NCBI GenBank assembly: GCA_010015655.1
Contig: ML976657.1
Span: 2,037,252-2,101,251, forward strand
DNA: 64,000 nt
Origin: Bimuria novae-zelandiae CBS 107.79
Taxonomy: Eukaryota; Ascomycota; Dothideomycetes; Pleosporales; Didymosphaeriaceae
Direction of reading: 5' to 3'
The notes under the pieces were generated by a model. It saw only the letters and a program-made list of their open reading frames with translations, was not told where the DNA came from and made no database searches. This document shows positions 1 to 11,578 of this stretch, piece after piece (position 1 is the first letter of the stretch; every line of letters starts with the position of its first letter). The position numbers and the translations under genes were made by a program.

Positions 1-2
1 AA

Positions 3-457
3 CAACTCAACGACGAGGTTATCATGTTGTTGACAGCTGGCAATGATACGACATCGAACTCGATGATTCTCGGAATATATCAAATCTGTCGCAATCCTGC
101 AGTGTACGAGCGCCTGCAGAAGGAGCTTCTTGCACAATTTCCGCACAAATATGCCGAAATAGACTTGGAAGATTGTAAGCGACTGCCGTATCTGGTGAGT
201 TAAGCATTCTACACACCTTGGTAGAATGCGTTCATAAGGGAGGTGCTGCGTTTCAGTAGTCCAATTCCCGGACGGCTCCCACGGATCGTCCCTTCTGAGG
301 GGTTTCGACTATATGACAAACTGCTGCCTTCGGGTGTGCATAGATCTTTCCCACCATCGAACCATCAGATATCCAGCTCATACGTCGCAGATTGTATTAC
401 ATACATCGGCGTATATGCTGAATCGCCACTCCGAGGTGTGGGCGAACCCGCACGTAT
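3..457 (+). pseudogene. Cytochrome P450, C-terminal part, truncated before the haem-binding loop
   Basis: The reading frame enters from the left edge. The I-helix motif AGNDTT lies near position 40, followed by LPYL at 185-194. After a putative 30-nt intron (195-224, GTGAGT..GTAG) comes the K-helix ExxR as EVLR, then PIPGRLPR. A second putative intron (336-390) leads to SAYMLNRHSEVWANPHVF, the usual P450 meander region. This order is diagnostic of a fungal P450 monooxygenase (haem-thiolate, normally ER-bound). After about 457 the similarity stops, and no FxxGxRxCxG haem-ligand loop appears in any frame downstream, so the cysteine ligand is missing. The 30-nt intron is below the usual fungal minimum, and without splicing the frame ends in TAA at 200-202. 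I read this as a gene remnant; the N-terminal part lies outside the window. Confidence 0.75.
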
Positions 458-673
458 TCGACTACCTTATGTTCGCGAACTTATTCTGCCGCTTCGACGT
501 AGCCATCTATGATACATTAGATGTAGATATTCAATGGATAGACCTAATTCTCTCGTGTAGTAAGTTAAGAATAGACTTCCGGGATATATAAGGCTAACTT
601 TATGTCTGCAAAGCTTTAAGGGTAGACACCTCCGTGTGACCGTGGAAGAGAAGGTTTGTTAGTTATTATTATT

Positions 674-800
674 AGGTGAAGGTACAAGGTCGTGTAAGAA
701 ATTTCAGTTTAGACTTGTCTTGGTCCTCTGTGTTACCCCAGGACGAGCCATACAGTGGCCGACGGCCGACTGCATTTACTTTGTACCCGGCCGTCTGGGC
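674..800 (+). repeat. Dispersed repeat family A, copy 1
   Basis: This copy matches three others in the window (near 19611, 23371 and, inverted, 25778). Shared blocks in order are AGGTACAAGGTCG, GTAAGA, GTCTTGGTCC, GTGTTACCCCAGGA, ATACAGTGG and, as in copy 2, CGGCCGTCTGG. No coding capacity is seen. The parent element is unidentified. Confidence 0.6.
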
Positions 801-1131
801 CTTGGGCATACATCGTGATCTTAAGGAATCGCAATGGATATACGCTCCCCGGATGATCCCGGAGAATATACTCGAGAACGATGTGGTGATTAATATCATT
901 CAGGCGCAAAAGAATGGGAGATCATGCAACACCGGAGCGGGCAAGTGTTGATTCATTGAAGCCTGTGAGAACCCATGAAGAGTCATCAGCCCACATATTC
1001 ACATCATCGCGGGTTTCACCAAAGATTGACTGGAACAAGGAAGAACTTCAAGGCGGCTGATGACTTTGTTGCCATTGATATACCAATCCGTGAAATATTT
1101 CTGTGACACGACCGATTCCACAGAGCTATCC

Positions 1132-1139
1132 TATATAAA
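1132..1139 (+). promoter_or_regulatory. TATA box
   Basis: TATATAAA lies about 170 bp upstream of the ATG at 1311 and is followed by a C/T-rich leader, as in many fungal promoters. It supports transcription of the small membrane-protein ORF. Confidence 0.45.
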
Positions 1140-1310
1140 TGCGTTCTGCGTTCCTTTTCTCCCTCGTTACAACTACACACTCACTCCCCAATTCTCCCTT
1201 CAGACCTCCACACCAGACCTAGAATTCATACCACCAACACACCATTTCCTGCAGCAAGAATACCACCCTCATCGACACAGCCTCGCCAACACCACAAACC
1301 CATTCACAAA

Positions 1311-1577
1311 ATGTACACCTCAGAAGAAGAAGATAATTCCACTGCTATAAAGACTGTCACTATCGGCGTAGTTATCGTCTTCGCAGGTGTTGGGCTTACA
1401 GTTTTAGCCTCTTGGCTGTAACATAAGCGGCGTCCAAGTAACGAACGGAAGAGACAAGGGATGAAGACGATGAAGAAGATTGAAGAGGAAGCGGCAATGG
1501 CAATCAAGTTGCAAGAGTATCGCGAAAAGGAGAGTTATGGAGAGCATCGAGACCCTCGACACTTCCAACAAGCATAG
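1311..1577 (+). pseudogene. Small single-pass membrane protein ORF with internal TAA
   Basis: From ATG 1311 the frame reads MYTSEEEDNSTAIKT and then a hydrophobic segment of about 20 residues ending in SWL, a single transmembrane helix. A TAA at 1419-1421 follows. The same frame then continues as HKRRPSNERKR and a charged, helix-prone tail to TAG 1575-1577, 88 codons plus the final stop in all. A basic stop-transfer segment directly after a membrane helix is what an intact type I/III protein would show, so the TAA looks like a lesion (or an error), not the natural end. A TATA box and pyrimidine-rich leader lie upstream. No family is recognised. If the TAA is real, the product is a 36-residue membrane peptide. 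Confidence 0.4.
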
Positions 1578-2156
1578 AGCACAGCAAGATCGGCGGGCTC
1601 ATCGACAGTGGGCGGGAATTTCGAGGGCGGTCTGAGGCTGGTGCGAATGATGTGGTGAATGTGAAGGTAGTCGAGGGTTCACAATGCGGTTTCTTGCGGA
1701 TGTTTTGTGGTCATGAGCTGGGCTTATGTTTGAGATTGGTTCTTTGAATTATTCGTGTGGCATTGGAGTTGCTGTTGCGTTTTATAAGAGGGAGATTACG
1801 GGCATTGGAAGCATTTGCTGGTAGGTATATTTGGGTGGATTTTCCTACGCATTCTGTTACTTGCTGCGTTACATTTTGCGACAGTCACGAGAAAGGGATA
1901 TGTGAAGAGGGTTATGTCGCGCGCTTTCACGGTCCTAGGATCGAATGTGTGATGCAATTTCCTTCACGCATCGACGGTCGTGATATATGAGCCTGTTGTA
2001 CCGCTTAGCTTCTACCTTTGACCAATTTTAACACAATAAACCCAAGTATCTCTACCAACCAACACGTTTAACGAAAAGAACGGTTTCCCACCGAGCGGCT
2101 CGCCACCTCCACCCTACAAAGAGTATCAAACCTCCTCCGAACCCAAAACACTCGTA
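1578..2156. other. Intergenic, no gene recognised
   Basis: A 77-codon open frame at 1757-1990 has no coding character that I can see. From about 2040 a proline-rich reading (PPSGSPPPPYKEY) is open in the frame of the next ORF, which may be a 5' exon extension of it. Confidence 0.4.
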
Positions 2157-2417
2157 ATGGTGGACCCTAACGCCAAAACGATTTTACTGAAAGTTATCCT
2201 TCCGGCGATCCTTGCCATGTTGGCTTTCTTCGCGTTTGTGATCCTTCTCAGACATTGCGCAAAGCCGCGGAAAGACGCAGAGCAAGGAGACATGAGGGCA
2301 GAAGAACGTAGGGAAAAGGAACGAAGTGGAGGGGCGCTTGCAGCACCAACAAGTATTCAGAAGCCGGATCCAGCATGGAAGGTGGGGGCATATAGACATT
2401 ACCTGGCCCGACTCTAG
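2157..2417 (+). CDS. Hypothetical small single-pass membrane protein
   Basis: The frame encodes 86 residues: a nine-residue N terminus, a strong hydrophobic helix (about residues 9-31, ILLKVILPAILAMLAFF onward), then RHCAKPRK and a highly charged tail (AEERREKERS). The architecture is the same as in the ORF at 1311, although the sequences are not clearly homologous. The frame is open upstream to about 2037 with a proline-rich stretch containing PPPPY. An upstream exon spliced at the AG near 2080 is therefore possible, and ATG 2157 may be internal. No family is recognised. Confidence 0.35.
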   Translation: MVDPNAKTILLKVILPAILAMLAFFAFVILLRHCAKPRKDAEQGDMRAEERREKERSGGALAAPTSIQKPDPAWKVGAYRHYLARL

Positions 2418-2778
2418 CATCTGGACTTCGGGTGGTTGGTGTAAAATGAGTAGCCTCGGTTCGTTTGGCGTCCTAAGCATTCAGGTCGCTCTGGATGCTG
2501 CCCAGGTCGGAGTGTGGGGCGTTTTTTACGTGTTAGTGGGATGCAAAACATTCATCTAACGTTTAAATTAGGCAAATTTTGACAAACTTTAGTGTTCGAG
2601 TGAGACGTCGATCGGATCGCAGGAATGTGCACATGTGGGACTTGTTTCGTTGATCCAGCAGGCAAATCAGAGGTAGTACGGTAATGGCAATCAACTCTCG
2701 TGAGCATAACCCTTGGAATGAACTAATGGGTTGGTGCAAGACGCATGAAAGCGGATGCCTTGATGACGGTTCACGAGC
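2418..2778. other. Intergenic, upstream of RAD54
   Basis: No gene is seen. The stretch is the spacer between the small ORF and the RAD54 promoter/leader. Confidence 0.5.
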
Positions 2779-2849
2779 ATGTCCAAGCGCCGATTGCGCT
2801 TAGCGTCCACGTGCCCACGTGTCGCGGCGGGAAACAAGGCGAACGTGCG

Positions 2850-2855
2850 ACGCGT
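2850..2855 (+). promoter_or_regulatory. MluI cell-cycle box (ACGCGT) upstream of RAD54
   Basis: ACGCGT lies about 45 bp before the splice donor that cuts the putative RAD54 start codon. MCB elements bind MBF and drive G1/S expression of DNA replication and repair genes in yeasts. Its use here is inferred from position only. Confidence 0.4.
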
Positions 2856-2898
2856 CTACGCCACCTTCACTCTTGCACCTCCCACTACCGTCCGACAA

Positions 2899-5382
2899 AT
2901 GTAAGCCGAATTCACGCATCACCACACTACGAAAACACTGATAACTGGTAGGCATCGACCTAAATCCCTCGCTGCAGGCGAACGCAGCACACCTTCTGCG
3001 AAACCGACCAGGTTACTCGGCACGCCCGCGTCCGTTGACCGTCTCCACAAGCCTTTCCGATGTCCAGGCTCTGCTACATCGACACGGACTACAGAGAAAC
3101 CTGTGCGAAAGAGGCGGAAGATCAACTACGCAGGCGCAGACGGCGAGACCGAGGAAGGCGACAAACCGTACTCCAATGACGATCGGCTGGCTCTTGCCAC
3201 TCGGGACGTGAACAGATTTCCCGTGTTCAAACCGAAGGACAAGGACACCGCGTTCAAGACCAAGTTCATCGTACCGCTGAAAAACAAGGATGTTGGAGCA
3301 TACAATGCATTCCGTCCAGCTCCCTTGCTGGGCATGCGGCTGGGTAGGGTGTTCATGGCGCGTCCGCTGCACGACCCCAGCGGCGAGTTCGCGATCGTGC
3401 TGTACGACCCCACAGTCGACGATAAACCGGTACCAAAGGAAATTGCAAAGCCCAAATTAAGCCAGGAAGAGCAGAAGACATTGGACGAGCCATTGGTACA
3501 CAAAAGCTTGGCAGATATCCTAGGCTTGAAAAAGAAAGTCGAAAACGAAAGTCCGAGGGTACCGGTCGTGATCGACCCACGGCTCGCCAAGGTTCTTCGA
3601 CCGCATCAAGTCGAGGGTGTAAAGTTCTTGTATCGCGCAGTGACGGGTATGATCGACCCGAAGGCCAATGGATGCATCATGGCAGACGAGATGGGTCTGG
3701 GCAAGACGCTGCAGTGCATTACTTTGATGTGGACGCTGCTCAAGCAGTCACCCGAAGCTGGGAAGTCTACTATTCAAAAATGCGTGATAGCCTGCCCATC
3801 CAGCTTAGTAAGAAACTGGGCGAACGAGCTGGTGAAATGGCTCGGTCCAGACGCCATCACACCGTTCGCCATTGACGGCAAAGCGTCAAAGGAGGAACTG
3901 ATCCAACAAATCAAGCAATGGTGCATCGCGTCAGGTCGTTCCGTTGTAAGACCTGTCTTGATTGTCTCATACGAGACTCTACGACTCAACGTTGGCGAGC
4001 TTGCCCAAACGCCGATCGGTCTGTTACTATGCGACGAAGGCCACCGATTGAAGAACGGTGAGAGTCAAACGTTTACGGCCTTGAACGGTCTGAATGTACA
4101 GAGACGTGTGATCTTATCTGGCACTCCGATCCAGAACGATTTGTCAGAGTATTTTGCTCTGCTCAACTTTGCCAATCCGGGTTACCTCGGCACAAGGAAC
4201 GAGTTCCGCAAGCAGTTCGAGATCCCCATCCTGCGTGGTCGTGATGCCGATGCTACAGATGAAGGCCGCAAGAAGGGCGACGAACGTCTCGCTGAGCTGC
4301 TCAATCTCGTGAACAAATTCATTATTCGTCGCACGAACGACATCCTATCCAAGTACCTACCGGTCAAGTACGAGCACGTTGTTTTCTGCAACCTCGCACC
4401 TTTCCAAAAGGATCTTTACAACCACTTCATCCAGTCACCGGAGATCAGATCACTTCTGCGCGGTAAAGGCTCGCAGCCACTCAAAGCTATCGGCATGCTG
4501 AAAAAACTTTGCAATCACCCCGATCTTTTGGACTTGCCCACCGATCTGCCGGGCTGTGAGAATTTCCTCCCCGACGATTTCGTACCCAAGGATGCACGAG
4601 GTAGGGACCGTGATGTAAAAGTTTGGTATTCTGGCAAGATGCTTGTCCTAGATCGCATGCTCGCGTCCATTCGCGCAAGCACCAATGACAAAATCGTACT
4701 CATCTCGAATTACACGCAAACTCTTGACGTCTTCGCCACACTCTGCCGCGCCCGCGGCTATGGCTGTCTCCGGCTCGACGGCACCATGAACGTCTCCAAG
4801 CGCCAGAAGCTCGTCGACAAGTTCAACGACCCTGAAGGTCCCGAAACCGTCTTTCTGCTCTCCTCCAAAGCCGGAGGCTGCGGTCTGAACCTTATTGGCG
4901 CCAACAGGCTCGTCCTGTTCGATCCCGACTGGAATCCTGCTGCCGACCAGCAAGCCCTTGCCCGTGTATGGCGCGACGGTCAAAAGAAAGACTGCTTCGT
5001 GTACCGCTTCATTGCGACCGGAACCATCGAGGAGAAGATATTCCAACGCCAGTCCCATAAACAGTCATTGTCGTCCTGCGTTGTCGATGCGTCCGAGGAT
5101 GTGGAGCGCCACTTTTCGCTCGGCAGCCTGCGCGAGCTATTTCAATACAGGGCCGATACGACGAGCGATACGCACGATACATTCAAGTGCAAGCGGTGCA
5201 GGAAGGAAGATGGGCGACAGTTACTCAAGGCGCCAGCTATGCTGTATGGCGACACGAGTACGTGGAATCATATGGTCAACGACGGGGAGAGTGGACCGCT
5301 GGGCAAAATCCAGGATTTGCTGCTCCGACAGGAGACGGCCGAGAAGGAAGTCAGCGCTGTATTCCAATACATCAGTCACTGA
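2899..5382 (+). CDS. RAD54: DNA repair and recombination ATPase Rad54
   Basis: This SNF2-family dsDNA translocase works with Rad51 in homologous recombination, remodelling chromatin and driving strand invasion in the nucleus. The N terminus holds KPFRCPG and RKRRKINYAGADG, typical of Rad54. ATPase motifs follow in order: DEMGLGKT near residue 246, DEGH near 362, SGTPIQND, RLDGT, then SSKAGGCGLNL and the arginine-finger motif RVWRDGQKK. The protein ends with a short CKRC-containing tail. An intron at 2901-2951 (GTAAGC, branch CTGATAAC, TAG) fits exactly. Joining its flanks builds ATG from AT (2899-2900) plus G (2952), giving MHRPKS and an 810-residue protein, a normal family length. An alternative in-frame ATG at 2779 would add about 40 poorly conserved residues from a C/T-rich leader. 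Identity is certain; the start is moderately sure. Confidence 0.93.
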
Positions 5383-5669
5383 TCGCGTCGTTCGGCATCG
5401 TTTTGGACGGAGAGATGCTTGTGGCTTGACGATTGATCAGGAGCGCTAGGACCGAATTGGAAGGCATCTGCATGATCTTTGAATTGGGTTAGCGATTCAT
5501 TTTTTGTATGAACTTTGTCTATCCCTCGCACCGTCAACATCTGCCGCTCACGGACCACCTACTATTAACCAATCGGATGATCGCTCCGATATAGGCAGAA
5601 CACCAAAGTTGATGCAGTTTGTATACAAATTTGTATAAACACTTTATTTCTATGGGTGTCGCGATAACT
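5383..5669. other. Intergenic, start of the AT-rich block
   Basis: This is the 3' flank of RAD54. Base composition shifts to AT-rich at about 5620, near a palindromic TATACAAATTTGTATA (5622-5637). No gene is seen. Confidence 0.5.
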
Positions 5670-6152
5670 TTACATAATATTTAAGCTTACTTTTATATCT
5701 GTTAAGAGCACTGTTTGCGCTCGTCGTAGGTAAGCTTGCCAGCATTCAGGAGAGACTTCTAGTCTACATAATGGCACCCGGCAAAGCGTACAGCCATAAG
5801 TAGAGCGCGGCGTACGTCTAGGACTCTGAGTATTGTTTGGGATGGTCTGGAGATGTGCCCTGCTACGCGGAGACTTGTACTTTGTACGCCCATTTTCAGC
5901 ACAAGCTGCACAAGTCCTTGCTTCTCCGAACAGCCTGACAGACCGGTGAGAGCCCTCCTTATTGACGGAGACGTGCTGGGCGAGGTCTTCAAGTCTCTGA
6001 CGTTTGAGAGATCCATGGCAGAGACGCTTGCCTCGCTTGAAAAGTTGCTCGATAAGGTCGTATAGGAACTTCTTGTGGCCGTCACGCTTGGCCGCAGTAG
6101 AGGAGGAGTAGGAGGAAAGTCTATAGCAGTTATTTAATGTAAGATCTAGCAA
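5670..6152 (-). pseudogene. Probable DDE transposase C-terminal fragment (piggyBac-like zinc-ribbon end)
   Basis: A minus-strand frame of 160 codons reads LIEQLFKRG, LKRQRLEDLAQHVSVNKEG and then a cysteine pattern: CAAC, about 50 residues, GCTLCRVPLC and ECW. Fungal piggyBac-type (DDE_Tnp_1_7) transposases end in a comparable cysteine-rich ribbon after a basic linker, so I infer a C-terminal remnant. No catalytic aspartates are present, and the upstream part is lost in AT-rich sequence beside the copia insertion. The family assignment is tentative. Confidence 0.35.
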
Positions 6153-6269
6153 AAAGTACTATAGTAGCTTCTATATACGCCTTTTAGCTTGCTAAACGCT
6201 ATAGTAGCTTTTAATTTAATTAAATTAATCTACCTTGCTCTTATGCTTATTATAGTTATTTATTATCTT

Positions 6270-6475
6270 TGTTGGATTAACAACCTCAAGGCCTCTGTCG
6301 TGTTGCAAAACACTATGTGTGTGGAGCGAGCCCCATATGGGACTAGCTTCCATACCCCGCGATGTACTTCAATCCTCAATAGATAGAACGAGAGAAAAAA
6401 AAAGAATCAATCAACCCAATGTAACTCGTTATCAAGTATTTCCTTTTAGCACTAGTGTAACAAGTCCTCCTAACA
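6270..6475 (+). repeat. 5' LTR of the copia element
   Basis: The LTR is 206 bp, starts TGTTGGATTAACAAC and ends CCTCCTAACA. It differs from the 3' LTR by six transitions and one A in a poly-A run. Four of the six are CpA/TpA or TpG/TpA changes, as RIP produces. Confidence 0.95.
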
Positions 6476-8971
6476 CTAATTAGTGATCGCGAGAAGCCAT
6501 CACAGATAGTAAGGAAGAAGAGACAGGCTATTAATAACCTAACGTAAGAAATCTCGGGTTAATGTAGACTGTGCTAAGAACAGAGCGAGGTAGAGATAAC
6601 ACGAAGCACTCTTAACTAACCTCTAAAGCTACTAGTTTAGGCTAATCTACAGACATAGAGCGCGTTAGCAACGTATTATAATTTACTATATAAACGTCTC
6701 TAGACGACCTAGTTACGTACACTAACACACGTTAGAAACGACTAACTAACGAGATAACTACATTAATAACGAGTTAACACTACTAGTATAATAGTAGATA
6801 ACTAGAGTAGTAATAGCGTAGCAGACAATGCTAATGCTTAAGCTTAAGCTTAACTACGCAATAATTAGTTAGAGCATGACTTAAGTAAACGCTAGGAAGC
6901 TACTTTACGCTAGGCTAAATATACTATAAAGTACCTTATAGGAGACTGCCTATATCTAGTGGCGCTAGAATCTGTTAACACATCTCTCTAGGACGTACCT
7001 GTACTAATAGACGCAGACGAGATACACGTAATAACCTAGGTTACTAAAATTATCCGCGATTATAACGCATTAATAGCCTAAGACGACGATCTATGTATAG
7101 ACTACTACTACGATTTTAAAGGATAGACAAAGGAGCTATTCTATAAGGTTGACCGTAATACACTGAAATCTCTAAAGATGGTCCTATGGCATAGAGGAGT
7201 CTACACAGGCAATAACCACGCGAGGCTTACTAATTCCCTTTATAATCTATCTACTCTAGAGAATACTCCCGAATGGGACCCTGTGGAATTTAAAGCTATA
7301 ATATTCGACTAACGATTAAGGGCATACAAGCGACAGTAGAACGCAAAATAGACACCTCTAATAGCTAAGTAGTAATAACTATAGCAGGATAGTCTACTAG
7401 CTAGTATACATGCACCGTAGTTATAGTAGCCAGAGTACTCGTAGCAAGACAGGTAGTAGCGAAAGTAATTACAGCGAGGCAAATAGCATAGAGTAAGACA
7501 CGACGCTTAAAACTAATCTAAAACACGAGAGCTACAACCAATGCACTAGATAAATAAAATCTAACTACTAAAATAAAGTAATAATAGTTAATAACTGCAC
7601 TTTATGAGTGGTGCGCTTAGAGAACCTTAGTCTTGGCAATAGTAGGAATAAGATGTGTAATTACAGCAATAGCGACTGTAAACACAGGCACGACCGCTAG
7701 CAATTATATATCGTGAAATTACGCCGTTTTCACAATAACCTGGGAACGGTGTACTAGGCAGACTACCAGAGCTACTCTATAACTCGTATAAGACGCTGCC
7801 GCCGCGCTAGTCCTAGAATAACTAACTTAACGCTAACATAATTACGCAGTTCTCTAAGCTTTAGGACAATAATAAGAAATATACAGGAGATGTGTACAAT
7901 CTGTTTAATAATAAAATTAAGATCTTCTTTAGCATCTATTGGCAGGTGGATATCCACGAAGAGCAGTTCCACGCTATGTTTCCCCGTATTCTTACTAGGC
8001 AAGCAGAGATATTCTATATATAAGTTATAAATAGAGGTGACAGCTTTTCTAATGCGTACACAGTGATCAAGAACCACTTTAATTACGACGTCTACTATTA
8101 ACACTACTACATAGACTAGATAACTACAACCTTCGCCCGTACGCGCATAGAGAACCCTAATAAAAGCTTATATAAGGTGCTATAAATATTACTTAATAAG
8201 CTATAATTATACTAACGCGCGCTTAGTAAGAACTTTAAAAGTAAAAATACTTTATATATAACTGTTATTAACGCGTGCTAGGGAGTTCTAGAACTTAAAA
8301 TAGCACTCTTTAAGCTAGCTATAATCTGCAAAGGACTCTTTATAGACCTATAGTTTATAGTTAAGACGCACCTTGCACGTTAGTAAATAAGGTAAATACT
8401 TATAGGGAGTAAGATAATTGCTATAAACTAGTACTACCTCGACCGCCGCTATAATAATAGGAATAGAAGAACTCGAAGAGGATTTAGAGGCAAAGGCGGA
8501 TTTACAGGCGGATTCTAAGGAGGCTAAGGTAATAAAGGTAATTAGCACTTTAATAGTAACAATAGCAGACGTGAATTTATAACGCCACGCTGGAAGAAGA
8601 AGTGCTTTGTCTGCCAGAAAGAGGGCTATTAGTTAACTAACTATACTAATAAGGAACGCAAAGCTGCCCGCACATAGTTCTTCTCTACATGTTACTTTAC
8701 AGGCATACTACTGCCTACAGACTTCTCTGTGCACCTTGCAGAGTATGAAAGTAGTAAGAACTACAAGGACGATAATAATAATAGTAATTAGTAGTATAAT
8801 ATTAATAATTAGTAATTTACAACTACGTACGCGGAACATTAATTTTTTAAGGAGTAATAACTTGTAGATTAAGCGTTTATACACTATATCTTTAGTAAAG
8901 ACATATATAGCAGAGACGTACCGTTATCACCGGCGTCGCAATTCCTTATTAAGGACTAATACACGCGATCT

Positions 8972-9307
8972 GTGTACCAAGGAATCCTCCCTAATACAGG
9001 CGCCGCCAATGTATCTACAGTCGGTAAGGAACAGTACCTCGCACTTATACAGGAAGACCCAACGGTCACGATGGACACATCTACGGCAGGAAAAACGTCT
9101 ATCAAATTCGGAAAAGGCAGTGTTACGGTGTCTATCGGCACCGCACAGATTCCGACAGAGATTGGAAAAATCGACTTTGAGGTGCTAGATGCGCCCACAC
9201 TGTTCTTGCTATGCCTTGCGGACATAGACAGGCTAAAGGTCTACTTTAATAACACTACAGATGAGCTCGTCCAGGGCAATATACGCATCCCCGTGATCCG
9301 TAAATAG
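8972..9307 (+). pseudogene. Protease / pre-integrase segment of the copia polyprotein
   Basis: This is the longest surviving open stretch of the element (111 codons). It reads GILPNTGAANVSTVGKEQY, then DTSTAGKTSIKFG and LLCLADIDRLKVYFNN. The NTG triad stands where the copia aspartic protease has D-T/S-G, so the catalytic Asp appears as Asn, a G-to-A type change. The stretch continues into the integrase zinc-binding region. Confidence 0.7.
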
Positions 9308-11578
9308 GGACATCTATAGTTCTATCTTAACAAGAGAGAGCGTGCAACTGCATTTCTTATAGAGATAGAGTTAAGACGGCTCTATCGCCGTTTTGGACAC
9401 CTAGCTGTTATAAGACTAGCTAGGCTCTTAAAAGATGCTAGTTATAATAACTTTAAAGAAAAAACTCTTAAGTAAATTATAAAGTTTTACTATTATTATT
9501 AGCTTAATAGCTCTGCGCCGCGCCGCTTTAAGTTTACCCTTAAAGATAACTATTACTTTAACTACAAGATCCTTATAGATGTAATGTACTTAAGAAGCAA
9601 GCCTATATTATATATAGTAGATTTAGCAACTTCGTTTTAAGGCGCAAAGTTTCTTAACGCTATTTTAGCTAAGGAGACATAGCAGGCACTGCAGATGTTA
9701 TAGATTAATACCTACTAAGGACCACCAGACATTCTTACACATAACGTAGGCACGAACTTCGCAAGTGCAGAATTTCGCGCAAAAGTAAAGATTATGGGAG
9801 TTATATGCAAACAAGTACCTACAGAGGCACATTGGTCCGTTGGCAAGATAGAGAGATATCACGCGCCCCTGCACCGCGCATAGGATATACTCTACGCTAA
9901 GCTTGCTAGCACTATGTCTAATAAAGCAATTCTTTAGATAGCCATAAAAGCTGTTAATAACATAGCAGGCCCTAATAGTCTAGTCCCGACTTTACTTGTC
10001 TTTAGCGCATACCCACGTATAACTATAGAGTTACCGCCGTTACTATTAATAGTTAAGCGTAGCGAGGCTATTTAAAAAGCGATAAAAGAACTATGTAAGC
10101 TTACTACTAAACGCTAGGTTGCAGATGCGTTAAACACCCGTAACAGACCTAATATCGCAGACATGCTTGCGCTCCCGCTACAAAGCGAGGTTTTAGTATA
10201 GAGAGAAAAGGATAGATAGAATGGCCCGTACAAAATCGCTGCTATAGACGGCCATAACGTCACTGTCGACATGGTCAATAGCCCGATAACATTTTAGTTG
10301 ACAGTTATCAAGCCGTACTATAGACTAGACTACCTTTAGAGTGACCCTAATGCGCCGCAGCAAAAGCACGCGTTACTTATAGATATAATAGTGCTACTAG
10401 CAACGCAACCACGCAAAAGAGGCCGCCTACTAAGATTAAGGAATAAAAGGAAGGCAAACGTTTATATTACTAAGAAGGAAAAGGCCAACCTTAAGCTCGC
10501 TATAAAGCTACGCAATAATAGAGTTATTATAATACTTAGCGTACCTTTTAAGGCATTTAATAATTAAGAGATTAGTAACCTAGTAGGCTATAAAGTGTTT
10601 AAATTTAAATAATATAATTAAGAAGTGTATAGTAGAATTTGTATATTTAAGTCGCGTCTAGTGCGAGAAGTTAAAGGAAAGATAACTAAGCCCTATAAAA
10701 AATTCTATCTTATTATCTAAGGATACTAGGACTATAGCAAGGAGGCTATCTTAACGTAATCTTTAACTATTTAACGCTATAGTTAGCGTGTGATTATGGC
10801 CCTAGCACCTATACTTATACAATATAAGATAAATCTTAAGCTCCGCGACATAACGCAGGCATATCTATAGGCGCAGATAAATCTTAAGAGAATAATACTA
10901 GCACACCTCCCCACTAAGCTAGCACCTAGATATCTAGAGGGGACGCTGCTCCATGTGATCAAGCCGCTATATAGAATCGCGAAAGCAGGAGTCCATTAGT
11001 GGACAACGTACCACAGACATTACTGTAAGGAACTAGATATGTCTACGTTAACATATAACCTATGCTTATTAGTAACAAATAGCAACGTAGATAACTTTAG
11101 CATAGTTAGTATACAGACTAATAATACCCTTATGCTTAAAATAGTTATATTCTTAGCGCATGAAGAGAAAATGCTTAAAAAGGTATAGTTTAAATTAAAG
11201 CTAAAGACTATGCTAACACTAGACGCGTAACTAGACTTTAATAGCTACACACTTATAATAGATACTAGCAACATGGATAACTATAAAGCAACCCTAAACC
11301 TTAAGCAGAAGAAATAAAGAGGAAAGATTAAGCTTATAGATATTAATACTCCTAATCGCGCGTAATAGTATACTAAATAGCGCGCCCGCGGGGCGTATAT
11401 CGCATTAACATATTAACTAGAAGCGTCTTTTAACTTATTTATAGTAGCTTAAGCGTAGTAACCTTCTAATAAGGATATTAAGGCGCTTAACAAGCGCCTT
11501 AAATAGTAGATAGAGAATCTTAACTATAGACTACGCTATATACCTGTTAACCTTATTAACGCTAAGCTAATAGTATTC

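Larger units (their letters stand above)
458..1310. other. Non-coding stretch with one dispersed-repeat copy and a promoter-like region
   Basis: No convincing gene is seen. The stretch contains copy 1 of a dispersed repeat (674-800). From about 1130 it has the look of a fungal promoter: a TATATAAA box followed by a pyrimidine-rich leader that runs into the small ORF at 1311. Confidence 0.5.

Noticed and set aside
6476..6500. Primer-binding site directly after the 5' LTR
   Set aside because: The sequence is altered by RIP-like changes, and I could not match it reliably to a tRNA 3' end or internal tRNA segment.
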